This document shows positions 33,851 to 43,180 of a stretch of 64,000 nt of DNA, one piece after another (position 1 is the stretch's first letter; each line of letters opens with the position of its first letter). Source of the DNA: Pseudoflavonifractor capillosus (GTDB lineage: Bacteria > Bacillota > Clostridia > Oscillospirales > Oscillospiraceae). The stretch spans positions 43,333 to 107,332 of the forward strand of contig NZ_JACJJE010000006.1 of the NCBI RefSeq assembly GCF_016899775.1, written 5' to 3'. The position numbers and the translations under genes were made by a program. The notes under the pieces are model-generated. The model worked only from the letters and a program-made list of their open reading frames with translations. It searched no databases and was not told the origin of the DNA.

Positions 33851-34413
33851 TTCTGCTCATCGACAACTATGACAGCTTTTCCTACAACCTGTACCAGCTG
33901 GTGGGGAGCCTCAGCCCGGACATCCAGGTGGTGCGCAATGACCAGGTGACGGTGGCGGACATCCGGGAAAAAGCCCCAAGCCATTTAATTGTATCCCCCG
34001 GCCCCGGCCGCCCGGCGGACGCCGGGGTGTGTGAGGCGGCCATTCGGGAGCTCTCGGAGGAGCTTCCCATTTTGGGGGTGTGCCTGGGACACCAGGCCAT
34101 CTGTGAGGCCTTCGGGGGCGTGGTGTCCTACGCCAAGGAGCTCATGCACGGCAAGTCCTCCCAGGTGGCGCTGGATTTGAACTGCCCCCTGTTCCGGGGG
34201 CTGCCGGACACCATCCAGGCGGCCCGGTATCATTCCCTGGCGGCGGTGGAGGACACCCTGCCGGAGTGCCTGACCGTCACCGCCCGAACCGACGACGGGG
34301 AGGTGATGGCGGTGCAATATAAGGACCGCCCCGTCTATGGATTGCAGTTCCACCCGGAGTCCATTCTCACGCCGGAGGGGCGTCAAATCGTAAAAAATTT
34401 TTTGGAGGGATAA
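33847..34413 (+). CDS. trpG: Anthranilate synthase component II (glutamine amidotransferase)
   Basis: A 188-residue class I glutamine amidotransferase that supplies ammonia to TrpE. The nucleophile Cys79 is in GVCLGHQAI and His169/Glu171 are in FHPESIL. It opens MILLIDNYDSFSYNLYQ and is not fused to TrpD. In this operon it is the only amidotransferase, so it may also serve folate synthesis (PabA), as in B. subtilis; that is inference. Confidence 0.96.
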   Translation: MILLIDNYDSFSYNLYQLVGSLSPDIQVVRNDQVTVADIREKAPSHLIVSPGPGRPADAGVCEAAIRELSEELPILGVCLGHQAICEAFGGVVSYAKELMHGKSSQVALDLNCPLFRGLPDTIQAARYHSLAAVEDTLPECLTVTARTDDGEVMAVQYKDRPVYGLQFHPESILTPEGRQIVKNFLEG

Positions 34414-34416
34414 GTC

Positions 34417-35454
34417 ATGATTAAGGAAGCCATTGTAAAGATCGTCAGCAAGGAGGACCTGACCTACGACGAGGCCTATACCGTGATGAACGAGATCATG
34501 AGCGGCCAGACCTCCCCCACCCAGAACGCCGCCTTCCTGGCCGCCCTGTCCACCAAGAGCGCCCGGGCGGAGACCACCGACGAGATCGCCGGCTGTGCCG
34601 CCGCCATGCGCGCCCACGCCGTCCAGGTGGACACGGGCATGGAGGTCTTCGAGATCGTGGGCACCGGCGGGGACAACGCCCACAGCTTCAACATCTCCAC
34701 CACCTCCGGACTGGTTGCCGCGGCGGGAGGAGTGAAGGTGGCCAAGCACGGCAACCGGGCGGCCTCCTCCCAGTGCGGCACGGCGGACTGTCTGGAGGCC
34801 CTGGGGGTGAACATCCAGCAGAGCCCCCAGCGGTGCATCCAGCTGCTGAAGGAAGTGGGCATGTGCTTCTTCTTCGCCCAGAAGTACCACACCTCCATGA
34901 AGTACGTGGGGGCCATCCGCAAGGAGCTGGGCTTCCGCACCGTATTCAACATCCTGGGTCCCCTCACCAACCCAGGGAAACCCTCCATGCAGCTGCTGGG
35001 GGTGTACGACGACTACCTGGTGGCTCCCCTGGCCCAGGTGCTCATCAACCTGGGGGTCCGGCGGGGCATGGTGGTCTACGGCCAGGATAAGCTGGACGAG
35101 ATCTCCATGAGTGCCCCCACCTCCGTGTGTGAGATCAAGGACGGCTGGTTCAGGGCCTATACCATCGCCCCCGAGGACTTCGGCCTGAAACGCTGTACCC
35201 GGGAGGAGCTGCGGGGGGGCACCCCGGCGGAGAACGCCCAGATTGTCCGGGCCATTCTCTCCGGCACGGAGCGGGGGCCCAAACGGGACGCGGTGCTCCT
35301 CAATGCCGGGGCCTCCCTGTACATCGGGGGCAAGGCGGACGCCATGCAGGACGGCGTGGCCCTTGCCGGGGAGCTCATCGACTCCGGCAGGGCACTGGAG
35401 ACGCTGGAGAATCTCATCGCCGTGAGCAATCTCCCCGAGGAGGCTCAGACATGA
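34417..35454 (+). CDS. trpD: Anthranilate phosphoribosyltransferase
   Basis: A 345-residue enzyme that joins anthranilate to phosphoribosyl pyrophosphate. The PRPP loop [14 protein letters not shown] starts at residue 82; [21 protein letters not shown] and [17 protein letters not shown] are the other family signatures. It begins three bases after trpG, preceded by TTGGAGGG, and its stop overlaps trpC. Confidence 0.97.
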   Translation: MIKEAIVKIVSKEDLTYDEAYTVMNEIMSGQTSPTQNAAFLAALSTKSARAETTDEIAGCAAAMRAHAVQVDTGMEVFEIVGTGGDNAHSFNISTTSGLVAAAGGVKVAKHGNRAASSQCGTADCLEALGVNIQQSPQRCIQLLKEVGMCFFFAQKYHTSMKYVGAIRKELGFRTVFNILGPLTNPGKPSMQLLGVYDDYLVAPLAQVLINLGVRRGMVVYGQDKLDEISMSAPTSVCEIKDGWFRAYTIAPEDFGLKRCTREELRGGTPAENAQIVRAILSGTERGPKRDAVLLNAGASLYIGGKADAMQDGVALAGELIDSGRALETLENLIAVSNLPEEAQT

Positions 35455-36239
35455 CCATTTTAGACCAGCTGGCCGACCACGCCCGGGAGCGGGTGGCGGC
35501 GGACCAGGCGGAGAACAGCCTGGACGTGCTCCAGGCCCAGTGCCGCGCCCTGGGGCGGGGGAGAGGAGAGCGCTTTCGGGCTGCCCTGGAAAAGCCGGAG
35601 CTCTCGTTTATCTGCGAGGTAAAGAAGGCCTCCCCCTCCAAGGGGGTCATCGCGAAAGAATTTCCCTATCTGGACATTGCAAGGGACTATGAACGCGCCG
35701 GGGCGGACGCCATCTCCTGCCTGACAGAGCCCAAGTGGTTTTTGGGCTCCGACCAGATTTTTCGGGAGATTCGGGGGGCGGTGGACACCCCCATGCTCCG
35801 CAAGGACTTCACGGTGGACCCCTACCAGCTTTACCAGGCGAGACTCATGGGGGCGGACTGTGTGCTGCTCATCTGCGCCCTGCTGGACACGAAAACTCTG
35901 GAGCGGTATCTGACCATCTGCCACGACTTGGGCCTGTCCGCCCTGGTAGAGGCCCACGACGAGAAGGAGGTTGCCTCCGCCGTGTCCGCCGGAGCGGAGA
36001 TTATCGGGGTGAACAATCGGAATTTAAAGGACTTCTCGGTGAACTTTGACAACGCCGCCCGGCTGCGGGACCAGATTCCTCCCGGGGTGCTGTATGTGGC
36101 GGAGAGCGGCGTCCATCGGCCCGAGGACATATCGGCGGTGCGCTCCATGGGGGCGGACGGGGTGCTCATCGGAGAGGCCCTCATGCGCTCGAAAGACAAG
36201 GGGGCCATGCTGGCAGCCTTCCGGGAGGCGGCCAGATGA
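35451..36239 (+). CDS. trpC: Indole-3-glycerol-phosphate synthase
   Basis: A 262-residue TIM-barrel enzyme that closes the indole ring. Signatures are [12 protein letters not shown] near residues 55-66, the catalytic Lys in [18 protein letters not shown] and [11 protein letters not shown], then [11 protein letters not shown]. It is monofunctional: trpF is a separate gene, with which it shares ATGA. Confidence 0.97.
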   Translation: MTILDQLADHARERVAADQAENSLDVLQAQCRALGRGRGERFRAALEKPELSFICEVKKASPSKGVIAKEFPYLDIARDYERAGADAISCLTEPKWFLGSDQIFREIRGAVDTPMLRKDFTVDPYQLYQARLMGADCVLLICALLDTKTLERYLTICHDLGLSALVEAHDEKEVASAVSAGAEIIGVNNRNLKDFSVNFDNAARLRDQIPPGVLYVAESGVHRPEDISAVRSMGADGVLIGEALMRSKDKGAMLAAFREAAR

Positions 36240-36841
36240 CCCGCATCAAGATCTGCGGCCTGAGCCGCCCCCAGGACGTGGCCTATGTCAATCAGGCCAA
36301 GCCCGACTGGTGCGGCTTTGTGGTGAACTTTCCCAAGAGCCGCCGCAGCGTCACCCCAGACCAGCTCCGGGCCCTGCGGCGGGAGCTGGACCCGTCGGTG
36401 GTCCCCGTAGGGGTATTTGTGGACCAGCCGGTGGAGGTAGTGACAGATCTGCTGAATCGTGGTATCATCTCCATAGCACAGCTCCACGGCGGCGAGGACG
36501 AGGATTACACAGCCGCCCTGCGGGCGGCGGCCCCGGGAAAGGAGATCTGGAAGGCCTTTCAGGTCCACGAACCCGCCGATCTGGAGCGGGCCATCGCCTT
36601 CCCGGCGGACCGGATTTTATTGGACAGCGGCCAGGGCACCGGGAGAGCCTTCGACTGGTCCCTGCTGAGACACTTTCCCCGGCCCTACCTGCTGGCGGGA
36701 GGGCTGGACCCGGAGAATTTACCCACGGCCATCCGCACCCTGCACCCCTATGGGGTGGACCTGTCCAGCGGGGTGGAGACGGACGGTTTTAAGAATTTTG
36801 CAAAAATACAGGCGGCGGTGGCCGCCGCAAGAGAGGAATGA
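36236..36841 (+). CDS. trpF: Phosphoribosylanthranilate isomerase
   Basis: A 201-residue TIM-barrel isomerase. It opens [18 protein letters not shown] with the catalytic Cys in KICGL, and contains [32 protein letters not shown] (catalytic Asp) and [11 protein letters not shown]. Coupled to trpC by a four-base overlap; five bases separate it from the trpB start. Confidence 0.96.
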   Translation: MTRIKICGLSRPQDVAYVNQAKPDWCGFVVNFPKSRRSVTPDQLRALRRELDPSVVPVGVFVDQPVEVVTDLLNRGIISIAQLHGGEDEDYTAALRAAAPGKEIWKAFQVHEPADLERAIAFPADRILLDSGQGTGRAFDWSLLRHFPRPYLLAGGLDPENLPTAIRTLHPYGVDLSSGVETDGFKNFAKIQAAVAAAREE

Positions 36842-36845
36842 GCAC

Positions 36846-38030
36846 ATGTCCAAGGGACGATTTGGCATCCACGGCGGTCAGTACATCCCCGAAACCCTGA
36901 TGAACGCGGTCAACGAGCTGGAGGAGGCCTACAACCACTACAAAGACGACCCGGAGTTCCAGGCGGAGCTCACGGAGCTGCTGAATGAATATGCCGGGCG
37001 GCCCTCCCGGCTCTACTATGCCCGGCGCATGACCGAGGACCTGGGGGGCGCGAAGATCTACCTGAAGCGGGAGGACCTGAACCACACCGGGGCCCACAAG
37101 ATCAACAACGTGCTGGGTCAGGCCCTGCTGGCCAAGAAGATGGGCAAGACCCGCCTCATCGCCGAGACGGGCGCGGGGCAGCACGGAGTGGCCACCGCCA
37201 CGGCGGCGGCCCTCTTCGGTATGGAGTGCGTGGTGTTCATGGGGGAGGAGGACACCCGCCGCCAGGCCCTGAATGTATACAAAATGCGGCTGCTGGGGGC
37301 CACGGTGGTACCGGTGACCTCGGGCACCGCCACCTTGAAGGACGCCTGCTCCGCCGCCTTCCGGGAGTGGACCACCCGCATCGCGGACACCCACTACTGC
37401 CTGGGCTCCGTCATGGGGCCCCACCCCTTCCCCACCATGGTCCGGGACTTCCAGGCGGTGATCTCTAAGGAGATCAAGGAGCAGCTCCAGGAGAAGGAGG
37501 GAAAGCTCCCCGACGCGGTGCTGGCCTGCGTGGGGGGCGGCTCCAACGCCATCGGGGCCTTCTACCACTTCATTGAGGCCCCCTCTGTGCGGCTCATCGG
37601 CTGCGAGGCCGCGGGCCGGGGGGTGGACACCCCGGACACCGCCGCCACCATCGCCACGGGAAAACTGGGTATCTTCCACGGCATGAAGTCCTACTTCTGC
37701 CAGGATGAGTTCGGCCAGATCGCTCCGGTGTACTCCATCTCCGCCGGTCTGGACTACCCGGGCATCGGCCCGGAGCACGCCATGCTCCACGACACGGGGC
37801 GGGCGGAGTATGTGGCGGTCACCGACGAGGAGGCGGTCAGCGCCTTTGAGTACCTGAGCCGCACCGAGGGGATTATCCCCGCCATCGAGTCGGCCCACGC
37901 GGTGGCCCACGCCGTGAAGCTGGCCCCTGCCATGGGAAAGGACAAGATCATCGTCATCAACATTTCCGGCCGGGGGGACAAGGACTGCGCCGCCATCGCC
38001 CGGTACAGAGGGGAGGAGATTTCCGAATGA
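36846..38030 (+). CDS. trpB: Tryptophan synthase beta chain
   Basis: A 394-residue PLP enzyme that condenses indole and serine. The Schiff-base Lys85 is in [52 protein letters not shown] (phosphate loop) and SGRGDKD follow. Its classical TrpB1 form needs TrpA as partner, encoded next. The start at 36846 follows GAGAGGA; upstream in-frame residues lie inside trpF. Confidence 0.97.
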   Translation: MSKGRFGIHGGQYIPETLMNAVNELEEAYNHYKDDPEFQAELTELLNEYAGRPSRLYYARRMTEDLGGAKIYLKREDLNHTGAHKINNVLGQALLAKKMGKTRLIAETGAGQHGVATATAAALFGMECVVFMGEEDTRRQALNVYKMRLLGATVVPVTSGTATLKDACSAAFREWTTRIADTHYCLGSVMGPHPFPTMVRDFQAVISKEIKEQLQEKEGKLPDAVLACVGGGSNAIGAFYHFIEAPSVRLIGCEAAGRGVDTPDTAATIATGKLGIFHGMKSYFCQDEFGQIAPVYSISAGLDYPGIGPEHAMLHDTGRAEYVAVTDEEAVSAFEYLSRTEGIIPAIESAHAVAHAVKLAPAMGKDKIIVINISGRGDKDCAAIARYRGEEISE

Positions 38031-38806
38031 GCCGTATCACAGACGCGTTTTCCCACGGGAAGGCGTTTATTCCCTTTCACACCTGCGGGGACCCGGACCT
38101 GGAGACCACCGAGGCGGCTGTCCGGGCCATGGCAGCGGCGGGGGCCGACCTGATCGAGCTGGGCATCCCCTTCTCCGATCCCACCGCCGAGGGGCCGGTG
38201 ATTCAGGCCGCCAACCAGCGGGCACTGGCCTCCGGGACCACCACCGACAAGATCTTTGAAATGGTCCGCCGCCTGCGGAAGGATGTGACCACCCCCATGG
38301 TGTTCATGACCTACGCCAACGTGGTGTTCTCCTACGGCACGGAGCGGTTTGTTTCCACGGCGGCGGAGGCCGGCATGGACGGACTCATTCTCCCAGACGT
38401 GCCCTACGAGGAGAAGGGAGAGTTCGCCCCGGTGTGCCGGAAATACGGCCTGGATTTCATCTCCCTCATTGCGCCCACCTCAGAGGGACGCATCGCTATG
38501 ATTGCCCGGGAGGCGGAGGGGTTCCTCTACTGCGTCTCTTCCATGGGGGTGACCGGCGTGCGGGGGGAGATCACCACTGATGTGGGACGGATGGTCCGCC
38601 TGGCCAAGGAGGCCAACCCGGACCTCCCCTGTGCCGTAGGCTTCGGCGTCTCCACTCCGGACCAGGCGGCCGCCCTGGCCCATACGGCCGACGGAGTGAT
38701 TGTGGGTTCCGCCATCGTTACGCTGGCCCAGCAGTATGGCCGGGAGGCGGTTCCCCATATCCGGGACTATGTAGCGGACATGAAGGCCGCCCTCTCCCGT
38801 CCCTGA
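38027..38806 (+). CDS. trpA: Tryptophan synthase alpha chain
   Basis: A 259-residue TIM-barrel subunit that cleaves indole-3-glycerol phosphate and channels indole to TrpB. The catalytic Glu44 is in [12 protein letters not shown]. The position equivalent to E. coli Asp60 (LADGP) is Glu55 here (TAEGP), a variant I recall from other Firmicutes. [13 protein letters not shown] and [10 protein letters not shown] are also present. It shares ATGA with trpB and ends 12 bases before a strong terminator. Confidence 0.97.
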   Translation: MSRITDAFSHGKAFIPFHTCGDPDLETTEAAVRAMAAAGADLIELGIPFSDPTAEGPVIQAANQRALASGTTTDKIFEMVRRLRKDVTTPMVFMTYANVVFSYGTERFVSTAAEAGMDGLILPDVPYEEKGEFAPVCRKYGLDFISLIAPTSEGRIAMIAREAEGFLYCVSSMGVTGVRGEITTDVGRMVRLAKEANPDLPCAVGFGVSTPDQAAALAHTADGVIVGSAIVTLAQQYGREAVPHIRDYVADMKAALSRP

Positions 38807-38818
38807 GCGAAGCTGAAA

Positions 38819-38858
38819 GCCCCTGGAACGGTTCGTGTGAACCGTTCCAGGGGCTTTT
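38819..38858 (+). terminator. trp operon terminator
   Basis: A 16-bp perfect stem GCCCCTGGAACGGTTC / GAACCGTTCCAGGGGC around GTGT, followed by TTTT. Confidence 0.92.
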
Positions 38859-38925
38859 CTGTTAAGATAACGTCAACTGCCCTTTGTGGACGGCGGCAGG
38901 GAGGGCGGAAGCTGGTCTTCGGAGG

Positions 38926-39276
38926 TCACAGAACCCCGGTGATCCGGTAACCGGCCTTTTCCACCCGCTGTTTGATCTGCCCGTCGTCCACCGGCTGGGA
39001 GTAGAGGACTGTCAGAAGGCCCCTTTTCCAGTCGGCACGGCCCGCCGCGCCGTGGATGTCGTTGACGGCCTCCTCCACCCGCACCTTGCAGTGCTCGCAG
39101 TGCATCCCCTCCACCCGGAAGGTTTTCTCTCCCGTCACATGGGACAGTTTTTTCTTCCGCGGCCGGTAGCTTCCCCCGCCGCAGCAGCCGCCTTCTCCCT
39201 TGAAGTGGCGTATGGTGTACCAGATCCCCACGGCGACGGCGGCCGTCAGGAGGACAATCAGAATGACGTTTTCCAT
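38926..39276 (-). CDS. Membrane-anchored heavy-metal-associated (HMA) domain protein
   Basis: A 116-residue protein. Residues ~3-20 are a membrane helix, then a Cys/Gly patch (GEGGCCGGGSY), then an HMA ferredoxin-like domain with the metal motif GMHCEHC (Cys60, Cys63) and the end ITGVL. It lies at the 3' end of the feo cluster next to the Cys-rich FeoB-associated protein, so a metallochaperone or sensor role in iron (or copper) handling is likely; the metal is not known. Confidence 0.85.
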   Translation of the reverse strand: MENVILIVLLTAAVAVGIWYTIRHFKGEGGCCGGGSYRPRKKKLSHVTGEKTFRVEGMHCEHCKVRVEEAVNDIHGAAGRADWKRGLLTVLYSQPVDDGQIKQRVEKAGYRITGVL

Positions 39277-39347
39277 GGTGGATCAGACTCCTCCCTGTGC
39301 GGAGGGGGATGCGGCCCAAAGGCGCGCATCCCCGTTCCGGTACAGTC

Positions 39348-39515
39348 TCAGTGTTTTTTTGCTTGGCGGCTGTGTCCGCCGCAGGCTCCGCCTCCGCACT
39401 GCTTGGCATAGGGGCAGCCGATGCAGGTCTCGCCCCGCTTTTTTGCCCGATAGAGGTAGAGGAGGATGCCTCCAAGAATGGCCAGGACAATGGCCGCAAC
39501 GATGAAATCAATCAT
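39348..39515 (-). CDS. FeoB-associated Cys-rich membrane protein
   Basis: A 55-residue protein. It opens MIDFIVAAIVLAILGGILL, a single membrane helix, followed by YRAKKRGETCIGCPYAKQC, GGGACGG and a basic tail, with four Cys plus His. This is the small protein usually encoded just after feoB in Firmicutes and is thought to help Fe2+ delivery. It starts six bases after the feoB stop. Confidence 0.88.
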   Translation of the reverse strand: MIDFIVAAIVLAILGGILLYLYRAKKRGETCIGCPYAKQCGGGACGGHSRQAKKH

Positions 39516-39521
39516 GACGGT

Positions 39522-41543
39522 TTACCGAGTGGCGGCCGTGTTAGGGGCGTCCAGGCGGTACTCCTCCTGGATGTGCCGGTTAGCACGGCGGGCCAGTGTG
39601 ACGACAACGGAGATCATGACGATGATGCCGATGAGGCCGCCGATGGCGGCGCTGACATTCAGCAGGTCGGGAGCGGTGATCAGCGTGCCGATGGTGTACA
39701 CCAGATAGGCCACGGTGTAGCCGGTGCACAGCTGTAGCCCGATGCCGCCCAGCAGCCATTTGCCGCTCTTCATCTCCGAATTCATGGCGCCGATGGCGGC
39801 GAAGCAGGGGGGCGTATACAGGTTGAACATGAGGTAGGCCAGGGCGGCCACCTTGGTAATGGCGATGATGCCGGCTACATCCGCACCGGCTCCCTCCATC
39901 ATGGCCAGTTCGTCGGTGTCAATGAAATTCTCAAGGCCCACAAAACACACGGCCAGGGTGCCCACCACGTTCTCTTTGGCGATGAAGCCGGTGACGGCGG
40001 CGGCGGCCAGCTGCCAGCTGAGCACGCCCACAATGGGCACCAGCAGGACGGCGAAGGGGGCGGCGATGGAGGCCAGAATGGAGGAGTCGGCCGTCTCAGC
40101 CACCTGGAAGCTCCAGTCGAAGGTCTGCATGATCTGCACCACGGTGTTGCACAGCAGAATGATGGTGGCGGCCTTCACGATATAGGCCCAGCCCCGGCTG
40201 CACATGGACTTGAAGGCGAACCACAGGGAGGGGAGTTTGTACTCGGGCAGCTCGATGATGAAGAAGGACTTGCGGACCTTGTAGCCGGTGACCACATTCA
40301 CCAGCAGAGCACCCAGGAAGATCAGGACGATGCCGGTGACATACATCAGGAAGCTGACCCAGCCTGCGTTGTCGAAGAACGCGCCGGCGATCAGGGTGAT
40401 GACGGGGATCTTGGCGCCGCAGGGCATGAAGGTGGTCAGCATGGCGGTGGCCCGGCGCTCCCGCTCATTGCGGATGGTGCGGCAGGCCATGACGCCGGGG
40501 ATGCCGCAGCCGATGCCGATGACAAAGGGGATCACCGACTTGCCGGACAGACCCACCTTTTTAAAGATGGGGTCCAGCACCACAGCCACACGGGACATGT
40601 AGCCGCAGTCCTCCAGCAGGGCGATGAGGAAGTACATGACCATGACCAGGGGCAGGAAGCCTACCACGGCGCCCACGCCGCCGATGATGCCGTCTACCAG
40701 CAGGGCGGACAGCAGCGGGTTGGCGTCGGCCACCAGCTCGCCCACCCAGCCCTGGAAATTTTCGATCTGGGCTACCAGAGCGTCGGCAATGTAGGGGCCT
40801 ACCCACACCTGGGAGATCTGGAACACCAGGAACATGACCACGGCGAAGATGGGGATGCCCAGCCAGGGCTTGGTGAGAACGGTGTCGATGGAGTCGCCGC
40901 TGTTCTTGTCCTTGGTGAACACCTTTCGCTTTTCCACCTGGGCCACAATCCCGTTGACGAAATCAAAGCGCTTCCGGTCGGCGGTCTCCACAACCTTCTT
41001 GTCCGTCAGGTCGATGTCACCCTCCCGGTAGGGGGCCTCCTGCAGCCGGCCCGCCTGGGCCGCCGCGGCCTCCACCACAGCTTTCAGCCCCTCGTTGGAG
41101 GTGGAGACCGTCTGGATCACCGGGCAGCCCAGCTTGGCGGACAGGGCCTCCACGTCGATTTTGGTCTCCTTTTTCTCGTTGATGTCGCTCTTGTTCAGCG
41201 CCACCACCACGGGGATGCCCAACTCCAGCAGCTGGGTGGTGAAAAACAGGCTGCGGCTCAGGTTAGTGGCGTCCACGATGTTGATGATCACATCCGGATG
41301 TTCCTTCTTCACATAGGAGCTGGTGATGCTCTCCTCGCTGGTGAAGGGGGACATAGAGTAGGCGCCGGGCAGGTCCACGGCGATGAGCTGCTCCTCGCCG
41401 CCGTAGTAGGCCTTCTTGATGGGGTGTTCCTTTTTCTCCACCGTGACGCCCGCCCAGTTGCCGACCCGTTCATTCCGGCCGGTGAGGGCGTTGTACATGG
41501 TGGTCTTACCGGAGTTTGGATTGCCGGTCAGAGCAATTCTCAT
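39522..41543 (-). CDS. feoB: Ferrous iron transport protein B
   Basis: A 673-residue Fe2+ transporter. Residues ~1-165 are a G domain: GNPNSGKTT (G1), DLPGAYSM (G3), NKSD (G4), followed by a short helical linker. The membrane part has two Gate motifs (FIGIGCGIPGVMACRTIRN-like VIGIGCGIPGVMACRT with the invariant Cys, and FNLYTPPCFAAIGAM) and about ten helices. GGGAGGAATC precedes the start. It is downstream of feoA, with an iron-box-like palindrome between them. Confidence 0.97.
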   Translation of the reverse strand: MRIALTGNPNSGKTTMYNALTGRNERVGNWAGVTVEKKEHPIKKAYYGGEEQLIAVDLPGAYSMSPFTSEESITSSYVKKEHPDVIINIVDATNLSRSLFFTTQLLELGIPVVVALNKSDINEKKETKIDVEALSAKLGCPVIQTVSTSNEGLKAVVEAAAAQAGRLQEAPYREGDIDLTDKKVVETADRKRFDFVNGIVAQVEKRKVFTKDKNSGDSIDTVLTKPWLGIPIFAVVMFLVFQISQVWVGPYIADALVAQIENFQGWVGELVADANPLLSALLVDGIIGGVGAVVGFLPLVMVMYFLIALLEDCGYMSRVAVVLDPIFKKVGLSGKSVIPFVIGIGCGIPGVMACRTIRNERERRATAMLTTFMPCGAKIPVITLIAGAFFDNAGWVSFLMYVTGIVLIFLGALLVNVVTGYKVRKSFFIIELPEYKLPSLWFAFKSMCSRGWAYIVKAATIILLCNTVVQIMQTFDWSFQVAETADSSILASIAAPFAVLLVPIVGVLSWQLAAAAVTGFIAKENVVGTLAVCFVGLENFIDTDELAMMEGAGADVAGIIAITKVAALAYLMFNLYTPPCFAAIGAMNSEMKSGKWLLGGIGLQLCTGYTVAYLVYTIGTLITAPDLLNVSAAIGGLIGIIVMISVVVTLARRANRHIQEEYRLDAPNTAATR

Positions 41544-41616
41544 GTAAGATTCCTCCCTTGATGGATGTTTTGCTGATTTGACTCCCTCTCGGATGCACCC
41601 ATCCGATTTCGATAAA

Positions 41617-41630
41617 TTAGCTCTTGCTAA
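41617..41630. promoter_or_regulatory. Palindromic operator candidate upstream of feoB
   Basis: TTAGC-TCTT-GCTAA, a perfect 5-bp inverted repeat, 74 bases upstream of feoB. The same arms recur upstream of feoA (41970-41983). Confidence 0.55.
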
Positions 41631-41672
41631 CTGATGCGCCGGGAAAAGGGCAGCGCGAAGCTGCCCTGCTGC

Positions 41673-41885
41673 TTAGACGATGATCGCGTCGGCCAGTTGC
41701 TGGTCAAAGTTGTACCTCGCGTCCTTGATGGCGACAATACAGCCTCCCTTAATGTGAGAAATCACTGTGATTTTCTCACCGCTGTAGCAGCCCAGAGAGA
41801 ACAAAAAAGCGTTCATCTCCTCATCGTCGGTGTCGATTTGGCGGATGACGTATTCCTGACCCTCTACTGCATCTGTTAACTTCAT
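41673..41885 (-). CDS. feoA: Ferrous iron transport protein A
   Basis: A 70-residue SH3-like cytoplasmic protein (MKLTDAVEGQEYVIRQID, LFSLGCYSGEKITVISH, IKDARYNFDQQLADAI) that supports FeoB. The ATG at 41885 is preferred; GTG at 41897 is an alternative with a weak ribosome site. It is the first gene of the feoA-feoB-Cys-rich-HMA cluster and is driven by a consensus promoter overlapping an operator-like palindrome. Confidence 0.9.
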   Translation of the reverse strand: MKLTDAVEGQEYVIRQIDTDDEEMNAFLFSLGCYSGEKITVISHIKGGCIVAIKDARYNFDQQLADAIIV

Positions 41886-41969
41886 GCCTGATACCACCGT
41901 TCACGATTTGATCAAGCCAAGCGACCGGCATTTTGATTACCAAGTGCTAACTTGTCGGTGAAAAGAAAA

Positions 41970-41983
41970 TTAGCTCTCGCTAA
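41970..41983. promoter_or_regulatory. Palindromic operator candidate at the feoA transcription start
   Basis: TTAGC-TCTC-GCTAA lies just downstream of the expected +1 of the feoA promoter, where a bound repressor would block transcription. A related AAGTGCTAACTT lies at about 41943-41954. The arms recall DtxR/IdeR-type iron boxes (TTAG..CTAA), not a Fur box. Confidence 0.6.
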
Positions 41984-41994
41984 CTTCATGGAAG

Positions 41995-42023
41995 ATTATA
42001 CGTCCTGCTCTGTGGTTTGTCAA
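41995..42023 (-). promoter_or_regulatory. feoA-feoB promoter
   Basis: Perfect consensus TTGACA (42023-42018) and TATAAT (42000-41995) on the - strand with a 17-base spacer; leader about 100 bases. Confidence 0.85.
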
Positions 42024-42148
42024 CCCTAATTTCAATCTTTTTACACATCGCACCGTCTGGAAGGGGGGAGAAGCGCAGCGGGACGCCGGCGGCCTCCTGC
42101 CGGTCATCGGGGGAAAGCCTGGAAGCAGAGAAGGGGAGGAGGCCGCCC

Positions 42149-42177
42149 TTGACTTTTTTCCTACTTTTGTGTATGCT
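42149..42177 (+). promoter_or_regulatory. Promoter in front of the tRNA-Leu 5' fragment
   Basis: TTGACT (42149-42154) and TATGCT (42172-42177) with a 17-base spacer. It probably served the original tRNA-Leu gene and now reads first into the tRNA fragment and the AT-rich gene. Confidence 0.55.
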
Positions 42178-42244
42178 ATACGAAATGAGCGGCGGCCGCC
42201 GCACGGGTGTGGACCTGTCAGCGCTCCATGTTCAAATGAAATAT

Positions 42245-42283
42245 GCGCCTGTGATGGAATTGGTAGACATGCGAGATTTAGGT
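42245..42283 (+). pseudogene. 5' half of tRNA-Leu (duplicated fragment)
   Basis: 39 bases identical to the first 39 of the intact tRNA-Leu at 42916, from the acceptor strand through the anticodon loop (ending TTTAGGT). After that the sequence diverges and cannot complete an anticodon stem. With four bases of upstream identity (ATAT) the direct repeat is 43 bp, at 42241-42283 and 42912-42954. Confidence 0.85.
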
Positions 42284-42312
42284 GCTGTCACCTCGGTGAA
42301 AGTTGGGTCTTT

Positions 42313-42831
42313 ATGGATACATCTATGGAAAAAATAAGAATAGGCATTCAGAAGTATTGTTCTATTATGTCTCGTCTATGTCAGACGGATGTATCTAAAG
42401 ATCGGGAATTTCAGCGTTTGTTTAATGGATATTATAGGATGCGCCAACGTTCCAAAGAATTTTATAGTTGTTTCTATCGCTTTTTAGAAGAGCATAAGTT
42501 TGACACTGCACTTACATATGAACAAGTTCTGACGTATTTATTTCAAAAAACAGGTTGTATTCACGCCTCCTTTTCCAGCAAGTTATTGGCAACTGTCCGT
42601 CCGGAGATGCCGGTATGGGACAAGTATGTGCTTTCCAACCTTGGTTTGAAAGCCCCGTATTATTCTTGTAAATTTCGTTTTCAGAAAGTCCTTGACACTT
42701 ATCAGAAAATCTGTGATTGGTATCGAACTTGTGAGGCGCAATCCAAAATTGCAGTATTTGATGCTAATTTCCCTGATGTAGATATTACAGATGTGAAGAA
42801 GATTGATTTTGTCTTGTGGCAAACAAGATGA
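42313..42831 (+). CDS. AT-rich orphan gene inside a tRNA-Leu duplication
   Basis: A 172-residue protein, rich in Lys, Phe, Tyr and Cys, with no membrane segment or signal peptide. I do not recognise the family. The stretch ASFSSKLLATVRPEMPVWDKYVLSNLGL (in two parts, about 93-120) faintly recalls helix-hairpin-helix proteins of the DNA-glycosylase fold (SK..P..PxWDxxVxxxLG), which is a weak lead only. Base composition is unlike its neighbours: 42421-42480 has 20 G/C in 60. No good ribosome site is seen before ATG 42313 (42325 is an alternative). It lies between the two tRNA-Leu repeats, so it is very probably acquired cargo, transcribed from the tRNA promoter. Confidence 0.7.
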   Translation: MDTSMEKIRIGIQKYCSIMSRLCQTDVSKDREFQRLFNGYYRMRQRSKEFYSCFYRFLEEHKFDTALTYEQVLTYLFQKTGCIHASFSSKLLATVRPEMPVWDKYVLSNLGLKAPYYSCKFRFQKVLDTYQKICDWYRTCEAQSKIAVFDANFPDVDITDVKKIDFVLWQTR

Positions 42832-42915
42832 TTCCTTATTGGGAAGAATGTAGATAAAGAGGAATCGGCACCTCGATGCCATATGCAAATAAAGTATAAC
42901 GGAAAAATTTTATAT

Positions 42916-43000
42916 GCGCCTGTGATGGAATTGGTAGACATGCGAGATTTAGGTTCTCGTGCAGCGATGCGTGTGGGTTCGAGTCCCTTCAGGCGCACCA
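42916..43000 (+). tRNA. tRNA-Leu (anticodon UAG)
   Basis: 85 bases including an encoded CCA. The acceptor GCGCCTG pairs with CAGGCGC; the D arm contains AATTGGTAGACA; the anticodon stem CGAGA/TCTCG encloses TTTAGGT, giving anticodon TAG; a class II long variable arm and the T arm GGGTTCGAGTCCC follow. The gene is intact and is followed by a terminator. Confidence 0.95.
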
Positions 43001-43038
43001 AAAAGAAAGACATGACCAAAGGTCATGTCTTTCTTTTT
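43001..43038 (+). terminator. tRNA-Leu terminator
   Basis: A 17-bp stem AAAAGAAAGACATGACC / GGTCATGTCTTTCTTTT around AAA, directly after the CCA end. Confidence 0.9.
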
Positions 43039-43180
43039 GGGTTCCGGCCGCCGGAGGCGGCCTCCACCCTCCGGGATTTCAATGCTCGGGGCGGCAAAGC
43101 CGCCCCTGCGCCGCGGCCCAGAAGGGCCATTGAATGGTTCTGTTTCTCGCTCCTGTGCGGTTCTGCCTGCCTGGGAGAAC

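Noticed and set aside
42245..42320. A second complete tRNA-Leu
   Set aside because: After the anticodon loop the sequence diverges and cannot form the anticodon, variable and T stems; only the 5' half is present.
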